Assembly (NCBI RefSeq): GCF_008831265.1
Contig: NZ_VTTH01000008.1
Coordinates: 88,480 to 152,479 of the forward strand
Direction: 5' to 3'
Source: Lacisediminimonas profundi
GTDB lineage: Bacteria; Pseudomonadota; Gammaproteobacteria; Burkholderiales; Burkholderiaceae_D
Length of the DNA stretch: 64,000 nucleotides
How positions within the stretch are numbered: position 1 is the first letter of the stretch; each line of letters starts with the position of its first letter. Of this stretch, positions 31,264 through 40,652 are shown piece after piece. The translations under genes were made by a program, and so were the position numbers. The notes beneath the pieces were generated by a model. The model did not search any database and was not told the DNA's origin. It saw only the letters and a program-made list of their open reading frames with translations.

Positions 31264-32600
31264 ATGCGCACGACGACTTCGCCGCGCAGCGAGAAGGTTG
31301 TAGTGGCAGTGATGGTGACGTCGACCAGCTGTCCGATCAGGCGCGAGCCATTCGGACCGGCGCTGAAATTCACCACCCGGTTATTTTCGGTGCGGCCCTG
31401 CAGTTCGCTGGCGTCGCGCTTGGAGGGGCCTTCGACCAGTATGCGCTGCACGCTGCCGACCATCTGGTCGCTGATTTTTTTCGCGCTGGCAACGATGGCG
31501 GACTGCAGGCGTGCCAGCCGCTGTTGCTTGAGTTCCGCCGGCGTGTCGTCCTGCAAGCTGGCTGCGGGCGTGCCGGGGCGCGGGCTGAACACGAAGCTGT
31601 AGCTGTTGTCGAAGCCGACGTCGTCGAAAAATTTCATCATCGATTCGAAATCGGCATCGGTTTCGCCGGGGAATCCGACGATGAAATCGGATGAAATCGT
31701 GATGTGCGGACGCACTTCGCGAATACGGCGGATGATGGATTTGTATTCCAGGCTGGTGTAGCCGCGCTTCATCGCAGCCAGGATGCGGTCCGATCCATGC
31801 TGGGCCGGCAGGTACAAATGGTCGACCAGCTTGGGCACCTTCGCATAGACATCGATCAGGCGCTGGGTGAATTCCTTGGGATGGCTGGTGACGAAGCGGA
31901 TGCGCTCGATTCCCTCGATCTCTGCGATGTACTCGATCAGCAGTGCGAAATCGGCGGTTTCGCCGTCTGCCATGGCGCCACGGAACGCATTCACGTTCTG
32001 TCCCAGCAGGGTGATTTCCTTCACGCCCTGCAGCGCCAGGCCGCTCACTTCGGTCAGCACGTCTTCGAAGCGGCGCGACACTTCCTCGCCGCGGGTGTAG
32101 GGCACCACACAATAGCTGCAGTACTTGCTGCAACCTTCCATGATTGACACGAAGGCACTCGGGCCGTCGACCTTGGCCGGCGGCAGATTGTCGAATTTCT
32201 CGATTTCCGGGAATGAAATGTCGACCGCCGGTTTGCCCGTGCGCTTGCTCTGCGACAGCAGTTCCGGCAAGCGGTGCAGGGTTTGCGGGCCGAACACCAT
32301 GTCGACATAGGGCGCGCGCTTGATGATCGCGGCCCCTTCCTGCGAGGCGACGCAACCGCCGACGCCGATCACCATGCCGGGCCGTTTTTCCTTGATTTCA
32401 CGCAGGCGGCCGAGGTCGGAAAACACTTTCTCCTGCGCCTTCTCGCGCACCGAGCAGGTGTTGAGCAGCACGATGTCCGCATCTTCCGGGGTATCGGTCT
32501 TGATGTAGCCATCGGAGGCCCCCAGCACGTCAGCCATCTTGTCCGAGTCGTACTCGTTCATCTGGCAGCCGAATGTCTTGATATAAACTTTTTTTTGCAT
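31260..32600 (-). CDS. miaB: tRNA-2-methylthio-N6-dimethylallyladenosine synthase MiaB
   Basis: A 446-aa radical-SAM methylthiotransferase modifying A37 of tRNAs. The N-terminal UPF0004 domain has the three auxiliary-cluster cysteines ([21 protein letters not shown]). The radical-SAM cluster motif is C-S-K-Y-C-S-Y-C, and a TRAM domain closes the protein (about 378-446). It follows a small exported-protein gene by 31 bp and overlaps ybeZ by 4 bp. Confidence 0.97.
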   Translation of the reverse strand: MQKKVYIKTFGCQMNEYDSDKMADVLGASDGYIKTDTPEDADIVLLNTCSVREKAQEKVFSDLGRLREIKEKRPGMVIGVGGCVASQEGAAIIKRAPYVDMVFGPQTLHRLPELLSQSKRTGKPAVDISFPEIEKFDNLPPAKVDGPSAFVSIMEGCSKYCSYCVVPYTRGEEVSRRFEDVLTEVSGLALQGVKEITLLGQNVNAFRGAMADGETADFALLIEYIAEIEGIERIRFVTSHPKEFTQRLIDVYAKVPKLVDHLYLPAQHGSDRILAAMKRGYTSLEYKSIIRRIREVRPHITISSDFIVGFPGETDADFESMMKFFDDVGFDNSYSFVFSPRPGTPAASLQDDTPAELKQQRLARLQSAIVASAKKISDQMVGSVQRILVEGPSKRDASELQGRTENNRVVNFSAGPNGSRLIGQLVDVTITATTTFSLRGEVVVRI

Positions 32601-32631
32601 TGTTGCGATGGTGTGCAGTCTGCTCCGGGAA

Positions 32632-32985
32632 TTACCGGGATGGGACCATGGCGGGTTGGGCCTGCCGCTCCGCGGGTGCCGGACGGCTGGCTTCTTCCGC
32701 GCTCAGGATCCAGACACGGTCGATTTCGCCCTGCGCGTTCTCGGTGTAATTGACTGTGTAGCGCCGTCCGCGCAGGGTGACGGGCATGTCTATCGTGTTG
32801 TTTTCATTGCGTATCCAGCCGCCGGCCGACAGCCTGCGCGGCTTGTCATCCAGCAGGATGACCGGATACTCCTCCATCGAAAGCTGGCCGCGCTTGGCGA
32901 TCGGAGGGAATGGGCGCTCGAACGACCAGGCCGCAGAGGCCGCGGCGACGAGCATCACAAAACAGAGGAATCGAACGATTCGCAT
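32632..32985 (-). CDS. Exported hypothetical protein upstream of miaB
   Basis: A 117-aa protein of unknown function. A clear signal peptide covers residues 1 to about 22 ([20 protein letters not shown]). The mature part contains [13 protein letters not shown] and [20 protein letters not shown], probably a small beta-rich periplasmic domain, and ends in a proline/alanine-rich tail. The ATG at 32985 is chosen because it places the signal peptide at the N-terminus. It may be cotranscribed with miaB; no family was recognised. Confidence 0.75.
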   Translation of the reverse strand: MRIVRFLCFVMLVAAASAAWSFERPFPPIAKRGQLSMEEYPVILLDDKPRRLSAGGWIRNENNTIDMPVTLRGRRYTVNYTENAQGEIDRVWILSAEEASRPAPAERQAQPAMVPSR

Positions 32986-33189
32986 GGGCGGACACTCCGG
33001 TAAGGCGCTGCGCCGGATGCCGGAACAATGACAGCGGCAGGCAATGGCAGCGGGGCAATCCGGAGCCGGCGCACAGAACTCGCAAGGATACCACGCCCGG
33101 CCTTTGGCCTGCCGCCGGCAGGACGGGCTTTGCAGCGCGGCCATGATCGGCCATCATTGCCATCCGAACACAAGCAGGACACCCACCTG

Positions 33190-33987
33190 ATGATTGACGC
33201 GCATTTTTCACGGCTCGGGCCTGTCGTTGACCTGGTCGACCGGGCCGGCGAGGCCATCCTGCAGGTCTACCGGGGCGCCGACCTTGGCATACAGGCCAAG
33301 GCCGACAGCAGTCCCTTGACCGAAGCCGACCTGGCGGCGAACGAGATCATCTGCAAGGGGCTGGCCAGTCTCTGGCCGGCGATCCCGATCCTGAGCGAGG
33401 AAGCTGCCAACCCGTTCGCTGGCGAGCAGGAGCCGCCGCTGTACTGGGCGGTCGATCCGCTGGACGGCACCAAGGAGTTCATCAAGCGCAATGGCGAATT
33501 CACCGTCAATGTAGCCCTGGTCGAGAACGGTTATCCGGTGCTGGGGGTGGTGGCGGCCCCCGCGCTGGGGCTGTTGTACGAGGGGGTGCAAGGGCATGGC
33601 GCCCGCCGGCGCAGCAGCGCCGGATGGGAATCGATTGCGATCGGCGGTCCAATTGTGCCCGAGGCTGTGGTCCGGGTGGCCAGCAGCCGCTCCCACCCGT
33701 CGCCGGCAGTGGATGTGTGGCTCAAGCGCTTCGAACGCATCGAGCAGCGCCCGAGCGGCAGTTCCCTCAAGTTCTGCCTGCTGGCGCAAGGCGATGCAGA
33801 TGTCTACCCACGGTTCGGACCGACCTGCATCTGGGACACTGCCGCCGGGCACGCGGTGCTGGCCGCGGCGGGCGGTTGCGTGACGTCGGTGGATGGCAAG
33901 CCCCTGCTCTACAAGCGCCCTGCCAATGTGCTGAACCCGGATTTCGTGGCGTGGCGCAGCGCCGGCCCTTTCCTGAAAGCACTGTAG
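33190..33987 (+). CDS. cysQ: 3'(2'),5'-bisphosphate nucleotidase CysQ
   Basis: A 265-aa lithium-sensitive phosphatase of the inositol monophosphatase fold that hydrolyses PAP/PAPS-derived nucleotides and supports sulfur assimilation. Metal motifs are S-E-E-A (E in I-L-S-E-E-A), D-P-L-D-G-T-K-E-F and W-D-T-A-A-G-H-A-V-L. G-S-S-L-K-F-C is the usual CysQ segment. The ATG at 33190 follows an AGGA site; the upstream in-frame region is not family-like. It is divergent from the miaB-side operon. Confidence 0.95.
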   Translation: MIDAHFSRLGPVVDLVDRAGEAILQVYRGADLGIQAKADSSPLTEADLAANEIICKGLASLWPAIPILSEEAANPFAGEQEPPLYWAVDPLDGTKEFIKRNGEFTVNVALVENGYPVLGVVAAPALGLLYEGVQGHGARRRSSAGWESIAIGGPIVPEAVVRVASSRSHPSPAVDVWLKRFERIEQRPSGSSLKFCLLAQGDADVYPRFGPTCIWDTAAGHAVLAAAGGCVTSVDGKPLLYKRPANVLNPDFVAWRSAGPFLKAL

Positions 33988-34120
33988 TCCGCTCGGTAGT
34001 TCGTATCGGCCTGAAGTGGCGCAGCGCCCGGGACGGACTCGGCGTGGTTTGAGCCTTCGCAAGGATCGCCTGCCGTTGCCTCCTATAGTTGAGCCGGTGG
34101 CGAACAAGGACCGATTCCCT

Positions 34121-34381
34121 ATGGCTGGCAATGGCACTCCGCATCACCCGCAGGTCGGCGCGCCCGACCCCGAACGCGATACTTCCCCCATCATGGGCGG
34201 CGGCCTCGAAGAACAGGCGGTCGAGCCCAATGTTGGCGACGGCAAGGTCTGCTACTTCAACAACGTTCCATTTCCGATCGGCGAGTTTGTGCTGAGCGGC
34301 AGCGAGGTCCTGCGTTGCGAAGCGCCTGGTGTGTGGGTGCGTGAAGGGGAATTGCCAAGCTGGCCCGGCCCGACGCGCTGA
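34121..34381 (+). CDS. Small DUF1496-like hypothetical protein
   Basis: An 86-residue protein whose C-terminal half (G-K-V-C-Y-F-N-N-V-P-F-P-I-G-E-F then L-R-C-E-A-P-G-V-W) resembles DUF1496 proteins with two spaced cysteines. The N-terminus is proline/glycine-rich and probably disordered. There is no signal peptide. ATG at 34121 has AAGGA about ten bases upstream. Function is unknown; it sits between cysQ and ppnP on the same strand. Confidence 0.65.
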   Translation: MAGNGTPHHPQVGAPDPERDTSPIMGGGLEEQAVEPNVGDGKVCYFNNVPFPIGEFVLSGSEVLRCEAPGVWVREGELPSWPGPTR

Positions 34382-34442
34382 GTGCCGGCCGTCACAGGCA
34401 GGCGCAGGCATCCGCAGGACAACACCGTGAGGAGGAATGTTG

Positions 34443-34757
34443 ATGAGCACCCAATTTGATCATGTAAGCGTCGGCAAGAAAGCGAACATTTATTTCGACG
34501 GCATGTGCATTTCATACAACCTGACATTCCCGGACCAGACGAAAAAGACCTTGGGCGTGATCCTTCCCTCGGTGGTGACCTTTGACACCACATCGCCGGA
34601 AATCATGGAGATCGTGTCTGGCAAATGCCGGGCCCGGATAGGCGAGGCGGCCGACTGGGACAGCTACGATGCCGGCCAGCGCTTCCAGGTGCCGGCCAAC
34701 TCGCGCTTCCAGCTGGAGGCGCTGGAACCGGTGCATTACGTCTGTCATTTCGGCTGA
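34443..34757 (+). CDS. ppnP: Pyrimidine/purine nucleoside phosphorylase PpnP
   Basis: A 104-aa cupin-fold enzyme (UPF0345/DUF1255) that phosphorolyses several nucleosides to base and ribose-1-phosphate. It shows the diagnostic Y-F-D-G-M-C-I-S-Y, K-K-T-L-G-V-I-L-P and F-Q-V-P-A-N-S-R-F segments. The ATG at 34443 is six bases after GGAGGA; the ATG at 34437 directly abuts that site and is less likely. It is convergent with the N-demethylase operon. Confidence 0.93.
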   Translation: MSTQFDHVSVGKKANIYFDGMCISYNLTFPDQTKKTLGVILPSVVTFDTTSPEIMEIVSGKCRARIGEAADWDSYDAGQRFQVPANSRFQLEALEPVHYVCHFG

Positions 34758-34814
34758 GTCTGGCGGGGTTGCCTTGGGGCTGGCCTGGGGCAGGCCGGGC
34801 GGAGCCGGTTGTTG

Positions 34815-35846
34815 TCAGGGTGCCGGATCTTTTCCGCCGTCGTCATATTGCGAGAGCCATGACACCGCGGCATCCCGGTAGCGGCTGAACCCCTTGTAGT
34901 CGACCAACTGCTGATCGAGCGACTTGAGCACGCGATGCATGCGTCGCGCCCATGCCGGATTGGTGGCGATGTCTTCAAGGCTGAGCAAGTACGTACGTAT
35001 CGGAAAGACAATCGCATTGGAGCGCGGAAGCCGATGCAGTGGCTGCAGTTCAATGCGCAGGTAAACCAGCCGTCCGGCATTTTCGGGCGTGACGATGGTG
35101 CGATCCGGCGCCCATTCCGGAAGGCTCTCGGCGGAAATTTCCAGCCGGGGGTGTACCGTCAGCGACCAGTTCAGGCGACGCACGGGATGTCCGGTGCGCA
35201 GGCGCAGCAGGAACTTGAGCGCACGGTCGATTACCCCGGTTTCCTTCACCATCGGAACCGGGCCATGAAATTCTGCCCAGCTCATCCCGAGGTTGAAGCG
35301 TAGCGAGTAGTCCGCGCGCTGGGTTGCGATGCCGGCGCCCCAGAACAGGGTTCCGTCGCGCTCTTCCTGCAGTACCCAGTCTCCCTGTGCCTGGCGGGTT
35401 ACGTATTCCATCGGCTCGAATGGCAGGGTGGACGGGTCGCCGAATGTGAACCGGTCATCGATTCCAAGTGGACGATTCACCCAGTGCCAGCGCGCGCCAT
35501 CTTTTTGCAGGCTGAAATACTCGGGGTAGTCGCGTGCGTACGATTCCATGATCAGCTCCAGCAGGTCCCATTGCGCCGCCATCATGTGGGGCGCCGAGAC
35601 ATAATGCATCCCGGGATCCTTGTCGAGTGTGATGGCACGATCCCGGCATTCGCTGATGTAGTGCTCGTCGATGTCGAATGCGAAACGCAGCGCGCCGTCG
35701 CCCACCGGAACGTGCGGCTCCAGGTTCATCGAGTACATGTAGATGTCGTCCGGGAACGGAAACGGTGTCCGCGCAATGCACTCGGCACTGTTGGAGTAGG
35801 TGTAGTCGTCCCGATAGGTTTCGTCCGGCTTGAACCTGATGTTCAT
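34815..35846 (-). CDS. DUF3445 haem-dependent oxidative N-demethylase alpha-like subunit
   Basis: A 343-aa member of DUF3445. The characterised family member is the PAS-fold haem subunit of dimethylamine monooxygenase (haem-dependent oxidative N-demethylase, HODM), which uses O2 and NAD(P)H to remove an N-methyl group. Recognised segments include N-L-E-P-H-V-P-V-G, L-Q-K-D-G, P-F-E-P-M-E-Y-V-T-R-Q-A-Q-G-D-W-V-L, E-R-D-G-T-L-F-W-G-A-G and R-L-N-W-S. No signal peptide or membrane helix is present. It is the last gene of the operon, 15 bp after the reductase. The substrate need not be dimethylamine; the neighbours suggest a larger, gamma-glutamyl or polyamine-type amine (inference). Confidence 0.82.
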   Translation of the reverse strand: MNIRFKPDETYRDDYTYSNSAECIARTPFPFPDDIYMYSMNLEPHVPVGDGALRFAFDIDEHYISECRDRAITLDKDPGMHYVSAPHMMAAQWDLLELIMESYARDYPEYFSLQKDGARWHWVNRPLGIDDRFTFGDPSTLPFEPMEYVTRQAQGDWVLQEERDGTLFWGAGIATQRADYSLRFNLGMSWAEFHGPVPMVKETGVIDRALKFLLRLRTGHPVRRLNWSLTVHPRLEISAESLPEWAPDRTIVTPENAGRLVYLRIELQPLHRLPRSNAIVFPIRTYLLSLEDIATNPAWARRMHRVLKSLDQQLVDYKGFSRYRDAAVSWLSQYDDGGKDPAP

Positions 35847-35861
35847 TTTCTCGTCCTGAGT

Positions 35862-36830
35862 TTAGCGATCGATGACCAGGCGGGTGCAGCTGGCGCGTGA
35901 TACACACGGCATGATCTTCGTGTTCGCGCTTTTTTCGTCACTGGATAGCCAGTCGTCGGCATGCTGGATTTCTCCTTCCAGTTCCAGGACGTCGGATTCG
36001 CAACGTCCGCAGGCGCCACCGCGACACAAGTAGGGTATTTCCAATCCGGCAGCTTCGACCGCTTCGAGCATGCTCTGGTCGGGTGAAACATGGACGGTGA
36101 TGCCGCTGCGCGCCAGGGTGACGCTGAAAGGGTCGCCACCACTGCTTTGCTGCAGGAAGCGTTCGTAATGCACATGGCTGTCAGTCCAGCCGTTTTCCCG
36201 GGCGCAGGCGAGCGTGGACTGGATCATGCTGTCCGGACCGCATACGTAGACGTGGCTGCCCAGCGGGCGTTGGGCCAGCACTGCTCCTGTGTCGAGCCGG
36301 TGTCCTGCGTCTGCCCGATAGAGGTGAACACGATCGCCGAAGATTGCGACCAGTTCCTCGCCAAGCTGCGCATGCGCGGCGCCTCGGACGGCCAGGTGAA
36401 CCTCGAATGGCACATCGGACAATCGCAGTTCTTCGAGCTGTGAAAAAAACGGCGTGATGCCGATGCCGCCAGCGATGAAAATGTGCAGGCGCGCCTGCTT
36501 GACCAACGGAAAGAGATTCACCGGCGGCGTGATCTCGAGCAGGTCGCCTTCCCTGACCTGCCGGTGCATGGCCATCGAGCCACCCCGGCCACGGTCGTCG
36601 CGTCGTACCGCAATCTGGTATGTGCTGGTGTCATAGGGCGAGCTCATCAGCGAGTAGGGATTGCGAAAGGCGGCGTCGCCGTTCGGAATCACCACCACCA
36701 CATGGCTTCCGCCGGAAAAAGATGGCAAATGACGGCCATCAGGCGATGCCAGCGTGAAGCGCCGGATTTCCGGGCTGACCTCGTCGATTTTCGTCACGCA
36801 TACGCCAAGGGTTCCCGCGCTCAGGCTCAT
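35862..36830 (-). CDS. Flavin/[2Fe-2S] oxidoreductase of the phthalate-dioxygenase-reductase type
   Basis: A 322-aa electron-transfer protein that likely carries electrons from NAD(P)H to the haem oxygenase. The order is flavin domain (about 1-105, with R-N-P-Y-S-L-M-S-S and G-G-S-M-A-M-H), NAD domain (about 110-215, I-A-G-G-I-G-I-T-P-F and V-C-G-P-D-S-M), then a C-terminal plant-type [2Fe-2S] domain (about 238-322) with C-R-G-G-A-C-G-R-C and a distal cysteine in M-P-C-V-S-R-A. This matches the reductase subunit of dimethylamine monooxygenase and also vanillate demethylase reductases. It overlaps the preceding gene by 4 bp (ATGA), indicating coupled production. Confidence 0.88.
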   Translation of the reverse strand: MSLSAGTLGVCVTKIDEVSPEIRRFTLASPDGRHLPSFSGGSHVVVVIPNGDAAFRNPYSLMSSPYDTSTYQIAVRRDDRGRGGSMAMHRQVREGDLLEITPPVNLFPLVKQARLHIFIAGGIGITPFFSQLEELRLSDVPFEVHLAVRGAAHAQLGEELVAIFGDRVHLYRADAGHRLDTGAVLAQRPLGSHVYVCGPDSMIQSTLACARENGWTDSHVHYERFLQQSSGGDPFSVTLARSGITVHVSPDQSMLEAVEAAGLEIPYLCRGGACGRCESDVLELEGEIQHADDWLSSDEKSANTKIMPCVSRASCTRLVIDR

Positions 36831-37525
36831 GTGTCGAGCTCCTCGGCTGCCGGCAGTTCCCCGGGGACTTCGCCGTCGGCCTTTACTGCCTGGAATGCGG
36901 CCAGGCGGCGCGAATAATGATCGCGCACTACCAGATCCAGCTTGCAACCCGGGCACTTGAAGATGCGCTGCGTGACATTTTCCGTGAAGGTGTCGCAGTG
37001 CACGCACCAGACGCGGCGTACCAGGGTGCCGGAGTGCTCGCGCAGCACTTCGTCGCGATTCAGGTCGAACAGGCTTGCGATCTGCATGGCCCTGCCGATG
37101 AAGCTCTCGGACCCCGACAGGTACAAGCGGGTTCCCATGAAGGCTGCGCCCAAGAGGCTTTGCAGGTCAGCGATCAGTTCCTGATTGGACGCATGGACAC
37201 GCAGTTCATTGACTTGCCGTGCCTGTGGCTGGGCCTGTGGTTGCGTCTGTAGGTGCGCCTGTAGTTGCGCGTGAAATTGCTCCTGAAATTGCTCCTGAAA
37301 TTGCGCCTGAAATTGCGCCTGCAATTGCGAAAGGAAATCCTGTCCTGAAAAGGATTCACGCGAATATAACAAGGTGGTCTTCAGGTTCATCCCGGACATG
37401 TCATCGAGCAGCCGCAGCATGGCTCGCCCTCCGCTTCCCTGGCCGGCGATGATGTGATGCGTCCCGCCGGCCATCGGGTGCAGCTGGTCGTAGACCGGCC
37501 TGCTCTTTATGCCTGTTATCAGCAT
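36827..37525 (-). CDS. DmmA-like dimethylamine-monooxygenase subunit with glutamine-rich insert
   Basis: A 232-aa protein resembling the DmmA subunit family. The N-terminal part (about 1-65) begins M-L-I-T-G-I-K-S-R-P-V-Y and contains H-H-I-I-A-G-Q-G-S-G-G. A low-complexity insert follows (about 66-104) made of four-residue Q-F-Q-[AE] repeats. The C-terminal part (about 105-225) has L-Y-L-S-G-S-E and a four-cysteine site C-V-H-C ... C-P-G-C that probably binds zinc or iron. Order DmmA-like, reductase, DUF3445 with overlaps or short gaps indicates one complex. The insert is likely a variable linker. Confidence 0.75.
   Translation of the reverse strand: MLITGIKSRPVYDQLHPMAGGTHHIIAGQGSGGRAMLRLLDDMSGMNLKTTLLYSRESFSGQDFLSQLQAQFQAQFQEQFQEQFHAQLQAHLQTQPQAQPQARQVNELRVHASNQELIADLQSLLGAAFMGTRLYLSGSESFIGRAMQIASLFDLNRDEVLREHSGTLVRRVWCVHCDTFTENVTQRIFKCPGCKLDLVVRDHYSRRLAAFQAVKADGEVPGELPAAEELDT
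37273..37320. repeat. 12-bp in-frame tandem repeat inside the DmmA-like gene
   Basis: Four adjacent 12-bp units GAAATTGC[TG]CCT (37273-37320) flanked by degenerate units back to about 37214. Twelve bases keep the frame, so slippage would change linker length by four residues (Q-F-Q-E/A) without breaking the protein. Confidence 0.9.
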
Positions 37526-37548
37526 GTTCAGTCCTGTTTTCAGTCCTG

Positions 37549-38985
37549 TTATTGGCTGGATCCGTGCTTCACCATGACGTGCCGCACCGTGGTGTAGTCT
37601 TCCAGTCCATACATGGACATGTCCTTGCCATAGCCGGACTGCTTCATCCCGCCGTGCGGCATTTCGCTGACCAGCATGAAGTGCGTATTGACCCAGGTGC
37701 AGCCATATTCCAGCTCGGCTGCCACCCGCATGGCTCGTCCGACGTCCTGCGTCCAGACCGACGATGCCAGCCCGTACTCCGAGTCGTTGGCCCAGCGGAT
37801 CACTTCTTCCTCGTCAGAAAAACGGGTGACGGTCACGACCGGGCCGAATACTTCGCGACGGACGATTTCGTCCTGCTGCCGGGCGCCGGCAATCACTGTC
37901 GGCAGATAGAAAAAGCCATCACCTGCGGCGGCCTTGCCGCCGCACAGTACTTCAGCGTGGGGCAGGCCGGCTGCCCGCTCGACGAAGCCGGCGACGCGTT
38001 CAAGGTGGCGGGCGGATATCAGCGGACCCATTTCGACGGCCGGGTCGTCCTGCTCGCCGATCCTGATGCCTGAGACGGCGCTCGCCAGTTCGGCCACCAG
38101 CCGCTCGTATATCTTCGGCCCTGCATAAACGCGGCAGGCCGCTGTGCAGTCCTGTCCTGCGTTGTAAAAGCCGAACGCGCGCACGGCCTCCACGACCGCG
38201 GTGACATCGGCGTCGTCGAACACGATGACCGGCGCCTTGCCACCCAGTTCGAGATGGGTTCGCTTCATGCCGCTTGCCGCTGCTTCGAGCATCTTCCGGC
38301 CAGTGCCGATGTCACCGGTGAGCGAAATCATCCGCACGCGTGGATCCGAGATCAGCGCCTGGCCGGCGGACGCGCCACGGCCGGTCACGACATTGAGGAC
38401 ACCGCGTGGCAGGACCTGGGAGGCGAATGCCGCCAGCTTCAATGCGCTCAAGGGCGTCATCTCGGAGGGCTTGAGAACCACCGCGTTGCCGGCCACGATG
38501 GCAGGTGCGATTTTCCACGCCATCATCATCAAGGGGTAATTCCACGGCGCGATCGAGGCGACCACGCCGACCGACTGACGGCGGATCATGCTGGTATGCC
38601 CTGGCAGATATTCCCCGGCTGCCGAGCCCGGCATGCACCGGATCGCGCCGGCAAAAAAGCGGAACACGTCCGCCACGGCAGGCAGTTCGTCGCCCAGGGC
38701 AAGGTGGTAGGGCTTGCCGCAGTTGAGCGACTCCAGTCGTGCGTAATCTTCCGCGTTCTGGTCCAGGTGGTCGGCAATGGCGAGCAGCGCAGCTGCCCGC
38801 TCTCGCGGTACGGTGCGGCTCCAGTTGCGCTGGCCTTCCTGTGCCGCCCGGACCGCCGCGGCAATCTGCTGTGGCGAACATTCGGCGACCGATGCGATGG
38901 CCTGGCCAGTGGCCGGGTTCAGGATGACTTCGTGGGCGAGTTCGCCTGCGACCAGCTCGCCATCAATCAAAGCGTTGACGTTCAT
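37549..38985 (-). CDS. Gamma-aminobutyraldehyde dehydrogenase-like ALDH (PatD type)
   Basis: A 478-aa NAD-dependent aldehyde dehydrogenase. It has A-P-W-N-Y-P (cofactor), the general-base E in L-E-L-G-G-K-A-P, and the catalytic cysteine in G-Q-D-C-T-A-A-C. The C-terminal [16 protein letters not shown] and G-L-E-D-Y-T segments closely resemble E. coli PatD, which oxidises 4-aminobutyraldehyde in putrescine breakdown. ATG at 38985 gives the usual N-terminus. It lies between the gamma-glutamyltransferase and the DmmA-like gene (44- and 23-bp gaps), so it probably oxidises an aldehyde released in this pathway; the exact aldehyde is inferred. Confidence 0.88.
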   Translation of the reverse strand: MNVNALIDGELVAGELAHEVILNPATGQAIASVAECSPQQIAAAVRAAQEGQRNWSRTVPRERAAALLAIADHLDQNAEDYARLESLNCGKPYHLALGDELPAVADVFRFFAGAIRCMPGSAAGEYLPGHTSMIRRQSVGVVASIAPWNYPLMMMAWKIAPAIVAGNAVVLKPSEMTPLSALKLAAFASQVLPRGVLNVVTGRGASAGQALISDPRVRMISLTGDIGTGRKMLEAAASGMKRTHLELGGKAPVIVFDDADVTAVVEAVRAFGFYNAGQDCTAACRVYAGPKIYERLVAELASAVSGIRIGEQDDPAVEMGPLISARHLERVAGFVERAAGLPHAEVLCGGKAAAGDGFFYLPTVIAGARQQDEIVRREVFGPVVTVTRFSDEEEVIRWANDSEYGLASSVWTQDVGRAMRVAAELEYGCTWVNTHFMLVSEMPHGGMKQSGYGKDMSMYGLEDYTTVRHVMVKHGSSQ

Positions 38986-39029
38986 TTCTTCCCCCGTGTG
39001 CCTGATGCTTGTCGAACCCGGCGCCGCCT

Positions 39030-40652
39030 TCACAGCGCAACAGTGATTGCGTTGCCGTCGTGCCCCGGATCGGCCCCACCGTCGAGGCGGTCGCCGTCGA
39101 TGCGGACGCCGTGCACGGCCGCGAATCCGAACGGGTAGGGGCTGCGGATGGTCTGGTAGCCTTGGGCAGCAAGGCTGCGCTCGGTCGCGTACGGCACCCG
39201 ATTCGACAAGTCGATGGCATCACTGGTCGCGGAGAACCGCGCGGCACTGACTGCCTCGGTCATGCTCATGTCGAAGTCGAGGACATTCAGGCATGCCTGC
39301 AGCACGCCCATGGCGATCTGCGTGGCACCGGGCGCGCCGATTACCAGGCAAGGTTTTTCGTCCTTGAAGACGATTGACGGACAGATGGAGCTGAATCGCG
39401 CCTTTCCCGGCGCGAGCGAGCCAGCCCGGCCCGGCCGCGGGTCGAAAACGCCCATGCAACCGTTGTACATGAAGCCCAGGCCATCCGTGATGACGCCCGA
39501 TGGCATGCCCAGCGAGTGAGTCATCGTCACGCAGTTGCCGTCGGCGTCCACCACGCATACCTGGGTGGTGTCCTTGGACGGGAAGCCGTTGTTGATGCGT
39601 GCAACGGATGCCTTATGTCCCCTGCGGATCTCGTCGGCAGCAGTCTCCGCATGCTCCTTCGACAGCAGCCGCGCGACAGGCACGTCATAAAATGCGGGGT
39701 CGCCCACATGCTGGTCCTTGTCGACCGTCGCCCTTTTCATTGCTTCGGCGACGACCCGTATGTATTCAGGACTGTTGTGGCCCATGCCGCGCAGATCGAA
39801 GTGCTCAAGGATGTTGAGCATCTCCAGCAACATGATGCCGCCACCCGGCGGTTGGTTGGTCGAGACTTTGAAGCCCCGGTATTTCCCCCACAATGGACTG
39901 GATTCCAGGACCTTGTAGTTTTTCAGGTCGGTTTTTGAAATCAGCCCACCATGCGCCTGCATGTCGGCAGCGATCAGCTCGGCGATCTCGCCGGTGTAGA
40001 AAACATCGGAGCCGCCGGCTGCGATCAATCGCAATGTATTGCCGAGATCGCGATTGATGACGATATCGCCGACGCGCTTGGGCGAGCCATCTTCCCGGCA
40101 GTAAAGGGCACGGCCGCTGGCCGAATAGGCGATGCGCTCCGGCGTTGGCACGCGGCCCATCTGGCCTTCGTCCGACCAGAAGTAGTGGACGTGCGGCCGG
40201 ACGGCCCAGCCTTTCTCGGCCCATTCAATTGCTGGCTGCACGATCTCGGCCCACGGCAGCACGCCATGCCGCTGATGCGCATGGAAATACGCTTTCAACG
40301 AGGCCGGGACGCAAATGGATTGGTAGCCGATGTCATTGACGCGGTCCTTGAGAATGAACCCGTAGCCGTCACGCGCCTCAGATTCGACGAGGTGCTCCCA
40401 CATCTCTGGCCGCGTGCTGCCGGGGGCGGGCGCGTGGAAGTCGAAATACTTGTGCTGGCCGGTTCCCGGCATGTAGAGACCCATGCTGCCAAAGCCGGCA
40501 ATGCCGGCCATCAGCGGATCGACGACTCCCTGGACCAGGGCGACCGCAATTGCCGCGTCGACGGCGTTTCCGCCCGCCGCCAATATGTCTGCACCGGCTT
40601 CAGTTGCTTCGGGTTGGGCCGTGACGACGATGGCCTTTCTGTTGTTGGACAT
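39030..40652 (-). CDS. Gamma-glutamyltransferase-family hydrolase, apparently cytoplasmic
   Basis: A 540-aa Ntn-hydrolase that cleaves or transfers gamma-glutamyl groups. The self-processing nucleophile region reads [18 protein letters not shown] (family T-T-H-x-S-V-V-D), near residue 369. The N-terminal [17 protein letters not shown] and the C-terminal G-A-P-G-A-T-Q-I segments are present. The N-terminus ([14 protein letters not shown]) has no signal peptide, unlike the exported E. coli Ggt, so it should act on imported substrates. It sits next to the peptide transporter ATPase gene (adjacent, no gap). Confidence 0.92.
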   Translation of the reverse strand: MSNNRKAIVVTAQPEATEAGADILAAGGNAVDAAIAVALVQGVVDPLMAGIAGFGSMGLYMPGTGQHKYFDFHAPAPGSTRPEMWEHLVESEARDGYGFILKDRVNDIGYQSICVPASLKAYFHAHQRHGVLPWAEIVQPAIEWAEKGWAVRPHVHYFWSDEGQMGRVPTPERIAYSASGRALYCREDGSPKRVGDIVINRDLGNTLRLIAAGGSDVFYTGEIAELIAADMQAHGGLISKTDLKNYKVLESSPLWGKYRGFKVSTNQPPGGGIMLLEMLNILEHFDLRGMGHNSPEYIRVVAEAMKRATVDKDQHVGDPAFYDVPVARLLSKEHAETAADEIRRGHKASVARINNGFPSKDTTQVCVVDADGNCVTMTHSLGMPSGVITDGLGFMYNGCMGVFDPRPGRAGSLAPGKARFSSICPSIVFKDEKPCLVIGAPGATQIAMGVLQACLNVLDFDMSMTEAVSAARFSATSDAIDLSNRVPYATERSLAAQGYQTIRSPYPFGFAAVHGVRIDGDRLDGGADPGHDGNAITVAL

